NCBI GenBank assembly: GCA_002383325.1
Contig: DFYJ01000144.1
Span: 1-34,887 of the forward strand
DNA length: 34,887 nucleotides
Direction: 5' to 3'
Source of the DNA: Candidatus Aminicenantes bacterium UBA4085
Lineage (GTDB): Bacteria; Acidobacteriota; Aminicenantia; Aminicenantales; UBA4085
How positions within the stretch are numbered: the first letter of the stretch is position 1; the number at the start of each line of letters is the position of its first letter. The notes under the pieces are model-generated. The model did not search any database. It was not told the origin of the DNA and saw only the letters and a program-made list of their open reading frames with translations. The position numbers and the translations under genes are program-made. Below are positions 24,012-31,061 of this stretch, piece after piece.

Positions 24012-24697
24012 CCGCCGCCGAACCGGTAGCCCCCGCCGTAAACCGACAGAATGTATTCGGGGCGGGCCGGATCGAGCTCGATCTTCTTGCGCAGCTTCAG
24101 GATGTGGTTGTCGATCGTCCGGGTCGTCGGGAACCTCTCATAGCCCCAGATCTTGCCGAGCAGGGCTTCCCGGGAGACGACGTCCCCTCGATGGGCCATT
24201 AGATATTTCAGGATCTCTGCTTCCAGCGCGGTCAGATCCAGGTCTCGGCCGGCCCGCTTGACCCGAAGCCGGGCGAAGTCGACCTCCGCCTCCCCGAATC
24301 GCAGCACGTCCGGGACGGGCGTCTTCCTTTTCTGCGCCCGCCGCAGCTGGACCCGGATCCGCGCCAGAAGCTCCCGCATGCCGAACGGCTTGGTCATGTA
24401 GTCGTCGGCGCCGACCTCGAGGCCGATGACCTTGTCGACTTCGTCGCCCTTGGCCGTCAGCATGATGACAGGGGTGTCGAATCCCTTGCGCCTCCATTCG
24501 CGGCAGACCTCCAGGCCGTCCATGTCGGGCAGCATCAGATCGAGCAGGATGAGGTCGGGCGGCTTAGCGGCCGCCTTGGCCAACCCGGCCTTCCCTCCCG
24601 ACGCCGCGTCGACTTCGTAGCCCTCCGCCAGGAACCGGGCCCGCAGCCCGTCGACCAGCTTGGCCTCATCCTCGATGATCAGGATCCTCGTTTTCAT
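23999..24697 (-). CDS. OmpR/PhoB-family response regulator
   Basis: A 232-residue two-domain regulator. The receiver domain (1-120) has the acidic pair at 10-11, the phosphorylated Asp53 (LILLDLMLPDMDG), and Lys103 in TKPFG. The C-terminal winged helix (about 135-225) shows LTALEAEILKYLMAHRGDVVSRE and TTRTIDNHILKLRKKIE, ending with the YGGGYRF wing. It is phosphorylated by the sensor kinase, whose stop overlaps its ATG (ATGA at 24697-24694), so the two are translated together. The four-box GTCA arrays near 23.98 kb and 26.85 kb are its likely targets. Confidence 0.95.
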   Translation of the reverse strand: MKTRILIIEDEAKLVDGLRARFLAEGYEVDAASGGKAGLAKAAAKPPDLILLDLMLPDMDGLEVCREWRRKGFDTPVIMLTAKGDEVDKVIGLEVGADDYMTKPFGMRELLARIRVQLRRAQKRKTPVPDVLRFGEAEVDFARLRVKRAGRDLDLTALEAEILKYLMAHRGDVVSREALLGKIWGYERFPTTRTIDNHILKLRKKIELDPARPEYILSVYGGGYRFGGGDNY

Positions 24698-26809
24698 TGC
24701 GCAACCCCCTCCGCGCCTTCCTCCCTCGGCAGCCAGACGGAAAAGACGCTTCCCCGGCCGACTTCGCTCTCCACATCCACCCCGCCGCCGTGGGCTTCGG
24801 CTACGTACTTGACCAAAGTCAGGCCCAGCCCGCTTCCCCCGGCTTCCGATGGCCCGGCCTCCGACAACCGGACAAAGCGGTCGAAGATCCGCTTCAAGTC
24901 GCCGGCCGGAATCCCGCGGCCTTGATCGCCGACCCGCAAGACCGCCCGGCCCGGTCCGCGCTCAAGACGGACCGTGATCTCCCGCCCGGGAGGCGAGAAC
25001 TTGGCCGCGTTGCTGAGCAGGTTGACCAGGACGCCGGCCATAGCCTCGGCATCGAAAATCGCGGGCAGGGAGCCGGGGATTTCGGCCCGGACCGAGAAGC
25101 CGCTCTTCTCCAGATGATACCTGTAGGATTCGAGAGTCTCACGGACCGTCCGGGCCAGGTCTCCGAATCTGATATCGAAAGCCTTCCGTCCCGCCTCGAT
25201 CCGCGAAAGATCGAGGACGTTCCCGATCAGATGGGAGAGCCGCTCGCTCTCCTTGCCGATGATGAGGCAGGCTTCGTCCCGTTCGCTTTGGCTCATGCCC
25301 TTCATATCCAGCATGTTCTCGGCATAGAGGCGGATCAGCGTCAGCGGCGTCTTCAGCTCGTGCGAGACGGTATGGACGAACTCGTCCTTGAGCCTGACGG
25401 CTTCCGCTTCGCGTCGGATATCGCGGAGGATCAGAACCGCCCCCAAGGCCATAAGGCCGACCACGAGCCCGAGCAGGGCTCCGAAGAGGATCTTCTCGCG
25501 CCGTCCGGATCTTTCCCATTCGGCCAGGAGCGGCCGGCCCGAGACGGCCAGCTTCCAGGCCAGCGGCAGCTTCCGGAACGGAAGGAGCAGCGCATCGGGC
25601 CCCGGCTCCAGGGACGCGCCGCCGAAAGGAGGCCGGCCGTTCTCATCCACAAGGCCGGCGATCTCGGCCGGCGCGGCGCGGCCGCCGGCCCCGAGGGCGG
25701 AGAGGACCGCACCCCAGGCGGATTCCAGGTTGCGGCACACGCCCCCATAATGGATTCGGCCGTCGATCAGCATCGGGCGGACAGAGACCGTGTGGGCAAC
25801 GCCCGACAAGGAGACAACCAGGCGGATAGGATCCTCGTCGGGCCGACGAGAATCCGGCTCCGGTTTTACGGCCCGGACGACGGCAGGGACGGCGGATTTC
25901 CGGAAATCCTCCAAGAAGTCGAGCCATCGCTTGGATTCTCGCGCCGCCTCCAGCCGGCTTTCAAGCTCGGTTCGTCCCGGCCCTGCCGCCTCTTTCTCAA
26001 GGACAGCCTTCGCGGCGGCCTCGACCTCGACCAGGAAAAACGCGAAAGCGGCCGGATCCAGAGGCCATTCAAGGCGGCTCATTCGTTCGGCCAACCCGGC
26101 CAGGAGCTTCAGGCCGGATTCGGCCCGGCCGCTCCGGATTTCGAGCTCGGCCGACCGAAGGCGAGCTGTGAGGCCGAAGGGATGCCCGACGCCGTTGTGG
26201 AACCCGGAGTAGCGGTCAGCCAAGGCCCGCCACAAGGCGGCCGCTTCTCCGTCGCGCCCCGACCGGGCCAGGCAGCGGGCACGCCCGTCCATGGCCCGCG
26301 CCCGCAAGGCCGGCGTCGAAGATGCCGCCTCCGCCTCGGCGTAGAGTCTCGAAGCGGAAGCCGCGTCCCCGCGGCCGAATTCGGCCGCTTCGGCGGCGGA
26401 GAACAGCCGAAAAAAAAGCCGCATCCGAGGCCAAACCCCCACCCGAGGGCCGGATTGGTTCGCCGATCCGCAGCGGATAGAGCATGCGAAAATCCTCGTC
26501 CAAGAGAAACGGGAAGGCCTCCCGCGTTCGCATCGCGGCGAGATCGGCGCGTTCCCGGGGCAAGGCCTGGAACCTTTCTATGCGAAGCCCACCCCCGGCC
26601 TCTTCGATCAGGGTGTTCTCGACTCTCTCCAGCAGGGCTTCGCTCGCGGCATAGAGGCTGTTACGGGCCAGCGTCCGGACGGCGTCGTGCCGCTTGGCGA
26701 TCGCGAACCAGCCGAAGACGGCGACGACGAGCGACGGCAGGAGGATGGCGGCAAGGAAAAGGGTCATGGCCTTGCGGCCGGCGCGGACCCCTTTTCCCGA
26801 TCTGGCCAT
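24694..26809 (-). CDS. Membrane sensor histidine kinase, frameshifted at an A8 run
   Basis: Two overlapping frames make one kinase. The first starts at 26809 (TM helix at about residues 14-38, then an extracytoplasmic start) and continues out of frame after residue 132. The second carries the rest to 24694: a TPR-like sensor region, a TM helix (FGALLGLVVGLMALGAVLIL), the H-box VSHELKTP, the N-box LVNLLSNAAKFSPPG, and ATP-lid motifs DQGRGIP and GGSGLGLTLVKY. The frames join if one base is removed from the run of eight A (26410-26417 on the plus strand), giving about 704 residues. Sequencing error, mutation or slippage are all possible. It signals to the regulator encoded directly downstream. 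Confidence 0.85.
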
Positions 26810-26827
26810 GAGTGGATGGGAATCGAT

Positions 26828-26886
26828 TGTATCAGAACGGAGAGCGGAATTGTCAAAGCCCGGTCAAGGATTGTCACCGATTGTCC
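26828..26886 (-). promoter_or_regulatory. Promoter and four-box operator upstream of the sensor kinase
   Basis: GTCA boxes start at 26852, 26863 and 26873, and GTCC follows at 26883, with spacings of 11, 10 and 10 as in the array at 23977. The box nearest the gene forms TTGACA (26856-26851 on the minus strand), 17 bases from GATACA (26833-26828). The layout suggests that the response regulator binds over the -35 and controls its own operon. Confidence 0.6.
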
Positions 26887-26900
26887 CGGCCCCGGGGGGC

Positions 26901-26932
26901 GCCGCTCAATCGGCGTGGAAGACTTCCTCCAT
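26901..26932 (-). repeat. Direct repeat copy 1: orphan duplicate of the rhaM 3' end
   Basis: These 32 bases match 28229-28260 at 31 positions (mismatch at 26924). Read on the minus strand they encode MEEVFHAD followed by TGA, the exact end of the L-rhamnose mutarotase. The one difference is synonymous. No rhaM reading frame continues upstream of this copy. The remainder of the 26.81-27.07 kb gap holds a GC hairpin (CCCGCC/GGCGGG at 26956-26973) and the operator region of the ATPase gene. Confidence 0.8.
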
Positions 26933-27014
26933 GGACGCCTTCCCCTTACCGACACCCCGCCTTTCCGGGCGGGACAAATCCCCCTTTCTATTCGGGCCAA
27001 AGTCTGATAATTAA

Positions 27015-27072
27015 TTACCATGATATTATAAATTGACTTTTATGATTTTCATGGTACGATACTTACCATGAT
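27015..27072 (+). promoter_or_regulatory. Promoter and TTACCATGA operator set of the DUF4143 ATPase gene
   Basis: TTACCATGAT occurs at 27015-27024 and again at 27063-27072, where it covers the start codon. An inverted copy, TCATGGTA, is at 27049-27056. TTGACT (27033-27038) and TACGAT (27055-27060) form a promoter with a 16-base spacer, and its -10 overlaps the inverted copy. Transcription would begin at or next to the ATG (27068), giving a leaderless mRNA. The symmetry suggests autorepression or control by an unseen dimer. Confidence 0.5.
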
Positions 27073-28219
27073 CGACCGTTCTGACCTGAAAACCAAGCTG
27101 AATAGCGCCCTCCGCAGGAGCCCGGCAGTCGCCCTGCTTGGTCCCCGTCAATGCGGAAAGACGACCCTGGCGCGCGAATTCATCAAGACGGACTCCCCGA
27201 ATTATTTCGATCTCGAGGATCCCGAAGCTCTGATCAGGCTCTCCGAAGCCAAAACGGCGCTGTCGCCGTTGAAGGGGCTGGTCGTCATCGACGAGATTCA
27301 AAGGCGGCCCGAGCTTTTTCCGGTTCTTCGCGTTCTGATCGACCGTCAGCCGTCTCCGGCCCGGTTTCTGATATTGGGCAGCGCGTCTCCCGAACTCCTT
27401 CGACAATCATCGGAAACGTTGGCCGGCCGGCTGGAATTGATCGAAATCGGCGGATTCGACCTGAAGGAAACCGGCTTTTCTTCATACTCCCCTCTCTGGA
27501 TTCGAGGCGGCTTGCCCCCATCCTTCCTCGCGCCAAGCGACGAAGAGAGTTTCATTTGGCGGAAAAGCTACATCCGGCTGTTTCTCGAACGCGACCTTGC
27601 CCAGCAGGGAATTCGCATTCCGTCGGTCATTTTGCACCGGTTCTGGACCATGCTCGCCCATTCTCACGGCCAGATTTGGAACGCCTCCCCCCTGGCCGCT
27701 TCCCTGGGTCTCAGCGAGCCGACGATCCGCCGCTATCTTGATCTCCTGACCGGCCTTTACATGGTCCGGCAGCTCGCCCCCTGGCACGCCAACATCAAAA
27801 AGCGGCAGGTCAAGTCACCCAAAATCTATCTCCGCGATACTGGGATTCTCCATGGCTTGTTGGGACTGAGAAGCGAGGTCGATGTTTTACGGCACCCTCG
27901 ATCCGGAGCATCCTGGGAAGGATTCGTCATTGAAGAAGTCCTTCGGATCCTCGATCCGGATGAGGCCTATTTTTGGGCCACCCATAATGAGGCCGAAATC
28001 GACCTTATTCTGTTGAAAAAAGACCGGATGTTCGGCCTCGAATGCAAGCGGGCGGATGCTCCCGGCTTGACTCCGTCGATCCGTTCGGCGCTCCGGGATC
28101 TCCCTTTGGAGCGAATCACCGTCATCTATCCGGGGGAAATACCCTACTCTCTTAACGATAAAGTCGCTGTCGTTCCCGTCGGGAAAATCGCCGGGGGTTG
28201 GTCGGCTTTGTTCGGCTGA
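27068..28219 (+). CDS. AAA-family ATPase with DUF4143 domain
   Basis: A 383-residue protein of the widespread AAA_14/DUF4143 family. Walker A is GPRQCGKTT (25-33), Walker B is GLVVIDEIQRR (70-80), and GSASPELL marks the sensor strand near 103. The DUF4143 part begins around 165 (SYIRLFLERDLAQQGI), includes a winged-helix segment (LAASLGLSEPTIRRYLDLLTG), and ends in a nuclease-like fold with EIDLIL and FGLECK (a D-ExK pattern). The family role is unresolved; members are scattered by transfer and often occur alone. The gene is bracketed by copies of the rhaM 3' end and has an AT-rich promoter unlike its surroundings, which suggests acquisition. No ribosome site precedes the ATG. Confidence 0.9.
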   Translation: MIDRSDLKTKLNSALRRSPAVALLGPRQCGKTTLAREFIKTDSPNYFDLEDPEALIRLSEAKTALSPLKGLVVIDEIQRRPELFPVLRVLIDRQPSPARFLILGSASPELLRQSSETLAGRLELIEIGGFDLKETGFSSYSPLWIRGGLPPSFLAPSDEESFIWRKSYIRLFLERDLAQQGIRIPSVILHRFWTMLAHSHGQIWNASPLAASLGLSEPTIRRYLDLLTGLYMVRQLAPWHANIKKRQVKSPKIYLRDTGILHGLLGLRSEVDVLRHPRSGASWEGFVIEEVLRILDPDEAYFWATHNEAEIDLILLKKDRMFGLECKRADAPGLTPSIRSALRDLPLERITVIYPGEIPYSLNDKVAVVPVGKIAGGWSALFG

Positions 28220-28228
28220 CAAGCTTTC

Positions 28229-28260
28229 GCCGCTCAATCGGCGTGGAAGACCTCCTCCAT
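28229..28260 (-). repeat. Direct repeat copy 2: 3' end of the intact rhaM
   Basis: This copy includes the real stop codon and last codons of rhaM plus 5 bases beyond the stop. It repeats 26901-26932 in the same orientation, 1328 bases away. The ATPase gene with its promoter lies wholly between the copies. Confidence 0.8.
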
Positions 28261-28572
28261 CGGGGCCCACCACTCGCCGGGGACGCGGCTTTCGAGCGGC
28301 CACTGCATCGGCATGCAGACGGCCCACCATCTCTGGGTCGCCGGGTCAGCCGCCATGCGGGCCATGTCGGCCTCATAATCCGCCCCGTGATACTCGAAGG
28401 TGCTGAAGAGATATAGCCGCCCGTCGTCCATCCGCCGCAAGTAGATCGTATAGTCCCGGATGTGGCAATCGCGGATCATGGCCAGGACCTCGGGCCAGAC
28501 CGCGGCGTGGAGGCGCTTATATTCCTCGCCCTTGGCTTCGTCCAATCCGATAAGGGCTCCGTAGCGCATCAT
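28234..28572 (-). CDS. rhaM: L-rhamnose mutarotase
   Basis: A 112-residue dimeric alpha/beta-barrel enzyme that interconverts the anomers of L-rhamnose so that the isomerase receives the right form. Family residues are His22 (YKRLHAAVWPE), Tyr41 (RDYTIYL) and the Trp pair at 82-83 (QRWWAV), with the typical EVF ending (MEEVFHAD). AGGAGG lies about 6 bases before the first ATG. It is the third gene of a minus-strand unit with rhaT (13 bases upstream) and the URO-D-family gene. No rhamnose isomerase, kinase or aldolase is in the window. Its 3' end is duplicated at 26901-26932. Confidence 0.93.
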   Translation of the reverse strand: MMRYGALIGLDEAKGEEYKRLHAAVWPEVLAMIRDCHIRDYTIYLRRMDDGRLYLFSTFEYHGADYEADMARMAADPATQRWWAVCMPMQWPLESRVPGEWWAPMEEVFHAD

Positions 28573-28585
28573 ATCCGTCCTCCTC

Positions 28586-29664
28586 TCACCGGGCAGCCAG
28601 GCCGCCGAGGTAATTGCCGTAGGTCAGGAGCAGGACCGCCCCGACCAGGACGACAAGAGCCGCCCGCAGAACGGCCAGCGTCAGGCGGCGGCAGCGCCGC
28701 CACTCGCGGAAGACGACCCCGACCAGGTTGCTGAACAGCACCAGCATGATCATGTGGATGGCCCAGGAGGTGAACTTATAGGTTCCCATCCGGACGTGGC
28801 CCAGGTTGTAGAAGAAGAACTGGCCGTACCAGAAGAGGCCTGTGACCGCGGCCAGGAGATAGTTCAGGGACAGGCGAGGCCGCGAGGGCGCCGGGGCAAT
28901 CTCCGCGGCCGGACGCAGGAATTCGCCCCAGGTCTTGTTGCGGGCATGGAGCCACAGGCAGTAGACCGCCGTCGTCAGGAAGGCCCCCGTGTTGGCGAAG
29001 ATGTAGACGACGTTGCCGCGGAAGACCCCGGCTCCGAAGCGGGTCGCGACGTCGGCGACGGGCTCCCCGGCCTCCAGGGCGAAGCCGTAAACGGCCGAGA
29101 GCACCCCGGCCAGGAGCGAAAGCAGGAGCCCCTTGGCCAGAGAGAACTCCCCCGCCCTCTGCTGGGCGGCCAGGTCGCTCTCCTTGAGGCGCCCGGCCCA
29201 GCCTGTCAGGAAGATGCCCAGGGCGCCGATGGAGATGCCGGTCAGAATCCAGCCCGAGCCGGCCTGGCTCAGGGTCGCGCCGAGCGTGCCCTTGACGATG
29301 GGCGGGATGAGCGTGCCGAGCACGCTGGACAGCCCCACGGCGATGGCGTAGGTCAGGGAATAGCCGATGTAGCGGATGGAGATTCCGAAGGCCGTGCCGC
29401 CGACGCCGTAGGCTACACCCAGCAGGAAGGACTGGAGCATCGGACCACGCGGGGCTTCGCGGAGCACGGCGGCCAAATCGGGGATGGTTAAAAAGCCCCC
29501 AGGACCGGCAGCAGGAGCCAGCAGAAGGCCGCTTGGACGAGCCAGTAGGTCTGCCAGGACCAGGCCCGGACACGCTTCTGCGGCGCGTAGCAGGTGGCGG
29601 CAAAAAAGGCCCCGACGGCGTGCATCAGGACGCCCAGCGGCAGACTGGCGGCGACGGGGTTCAT
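28586..29664 (-). CDS. rhaT: L-rhamnose-proton symporter, frameshifted near the N-terminus
   Basis: Two frames together encode a RhaT-type transporter of about 359 residues with ten hydrophobic helices. The first part (29664-29488) reads LPLGVLMHAVGAFFAATCYAPQKRVRAWSW with ...LLLPVLGAF before a TAA. The second part resumes one base out of phase (TIPDLAAVLREAP...) and includes GISIRYIGYSLTYAIAVGL, GRLKESD, EFSLAKGLLLSLLAGVLSA and FWYGQFFFYNLGHVRMG, all matching E. coli RhaT regions. The break is a run of five A (plus strand, about 29490); six would restore the frame. The ATG is 4 bases after the stop of the preceding gene. If the break is real, L-rhamnose uptake by this protein is lost. Confidence 0.85.
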
Positions 29665-29668
29665 GGGA

Positions 29669-30871
29669 TCACACGCTCTCCTCGTAGGGGCCGAGCCGCA
29701 GCGGGTAGCGGCCATGGTCGCGGACCAGCTTGACGACCAAGTCGTAGATGCGGCCCGAAACGCCGCTGGTCACGGAGTGATCGGACTGGAAGATGTAGCC
29801 GCCGCCGCGGGCGGCGTTGAGCTTGCGCAGAACCTCCCGCTTGACGGCCTCGGGATCGCCGGACTCCAGGACCCGGATGTCGCCGTTCCCGCAGAAGGCC
29901 AGCTTGTGGCCGTAGCGGCGGCGCAGGTCGAGGACGTCCAGGCCGGCCTTGGCCTCGAGGGGGTTGTAGGCGTCGACGCCGATCTCGATGAAGTCGGGAA
30001 GCAGCGCGGCCACGTTGCCGCAGCCGTGGTAGATGACGGGCAAAGAGGCGGCATGGGCCAGCTCGATCATGCGGGCCACCCAGGGCTTGAAGTGCTTCCG
30101 CCAGTAGGCCGGGGACATGAAGGTGCTCTTCTTGTAGGCCACGTCGCCCCAGATGACGAAACCGTCTAATAGACCCGCCGCCGCCCCGATCTGGGCCCGG
30201 GTCATCGCCAGGTAGTAGGCCCCGAGGCGATCGATGACGGCGCCCATCCGATCCGGCTCCTGGCCCATCCAGAGCATGGCGTTGCCCTGCCCGACCAGGC
30301 GGGTCAGGCACTCGCTGGCTTCGATGATGCTGCCGTAGACCGGGAAGTCCGGCCGCAGGGAGCGGACGGTCTCGATCCAAGGCGGCGAATTCCGCTGGAA
30401 GCCGTCGCCGACGCCGGAGATCTGGTTGTCGCCCGAGGCGAGGAAGCGGCGCGGATCGGCCGGGTCGTCGAACTCCGCCCGCTCCAGCTTCTCGAACGCG
30501 TCGATGTCCCAGGCCCTCATCTCGGGCATGGGCACTTCGAAGCTCTTCCGGATGACGGCCCCGAAGCCGGTCTTGATGATCACTTCCTCGGGCGTCTCGC
30601 CGATCGTCTCGAAGGGCCGGATCCAGGGATCCATGTTCGGGGTGGTGACGGTCCAGTCCAGGTCGTAGTGGCGATAGATGTCGGTGTCGCCGGGCAGGCC
30701 CAGCTCGGTCCGCCAGCGGCGGAGAAAGCCGCCCCAGAAAAAGTCGCTGATTGGGACCCGGTCGGGCTCCTCGTGGCGCAGGGCCTTGTTCATGCGCTCG
30801 AGCTTGCCGAGGGCGCTCGCGCTCCGGGCGCCGCGTCCCGCCATCGATCCGGTTGTGTCGGAATCGCTCAT
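29669..30871 (-). CDS. Uroporphyrinogen decarboxylase (URO-D) family protein, probable methyltransferase type
   Basis: A 400-residue TIM-barrel protein of the URO-D superfamily. MNKALRHEEPDRVPISDFFWGG (27-48) is the usual N-terminal block, and WGDVAYKKSTFMSPAYW (241-257) is the central one. The motif YHGCG with His282 and Cys284, and a further Cys327 (LAFCGNGD), form an HxC...C pattern as in zinc-dependent corrinoid methyltransferases such as MtaA. This argues against true heme synthesis. The gene is first in a unit with rhaT and rhaM, so it may act on a sugar-derived substrate; that link is by context only. The start at 30871 has GGGAGG about 7 bases upstream; the frame is open further but runs into the promoter. 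Confidence 0.8.
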   Translation of the reverse strand: MSDSDTTGSMAGRGARSASALGKLERMNKALRHEEPDRVPISDFFWGGFLRRWRTELGLPGDTDIYRHYDLDWTVTTPNMDPWIRPFETIGETPEEVIIKTGFGAVIRKSFEVPMPEMRAWDIDAFEKLERAEFDDPADPRRFLASGDNQISGVGDGFQRNSPPWIETVRSLRPDFPVYGSIIEASECLTRLVGQGNAMLWMGQEPDRMGAVIDRLGAYYLAMTRAQIGAAAGLLDGFVIWGDVAYKKSTFMSPAYWRKHFKPWVARMIELAHAASLPVIYHGCGNVAALLPDFIEIGVDAYNPLEAKAGLDVLDLRRRYGHKLAFCGNGDIRVLESGDPEAVKREVLRKLNAARGGGYIFQSDHSVTSGVSGRIYDLVVKLVRDHGRYPLRLGPYEESV

Positions 30872-30931
30872 GACCCGTCCTCCCGGCTCGCACGTCCTCG
30901 CGGCGGCCGTCCCGACCGCCGAGGCGCGGCC

Positions 30932-30961
30932 AGCATATCGTCGGCGGACCGGGGGTGTCAA
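30932..30961 (-). promoter_or_regulatory. Predicted promoter of the URO-D-rhaT-rhaM unit
   Basis: On the minus strand a perfect TTGACA (30961-30956) and TATGCT (30937-30932) are 18 bases apart. This leaves a leader of about 55 bases before the ATG at 30871. No clear operator palindrome was found beside it. Confidence 0.5.
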
Positions 30962-31029
30962 GGACAGCCCCGGGCATGATTCTTGCTTTGGAAGGAAGCG
31001 GACGAGGCGGGATTTCCCCCGCGGAGTTC

Positions 31030-31038
31030 TGCTATACT
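31030..31038 (+). promoter_or_regulatory. Extended -10 promoter of the VWFA-related gene
   Basis: TGC followed by TATACT (31033-31038) is an extended -10 element. No -35 is seen at the right distance. The transcript would start near 31045, just before the AAAGGA ribosome site at 31049-31055. Confidence 0.45.
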
Positions 31039-31061
31039 TAGGATAAACAAAGGAAAAGCGC

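Noticed and set aside
24697..26811. Plus-strand frame of 704 codons opposite the sensor kinase
   Set aside because: It is an antisense shadow of the kinase; the minus strand carries all kinase motifs. Its unbroken length through the A8 run is a by-product of frame phasing.
26956..26973. GC hairpin CCCGCC/GGCGGG as an intrinsic terminator
   Set aside because: Neither strand has a U-tract after the stem, and it does not follow directly on a gene end in the usual way.
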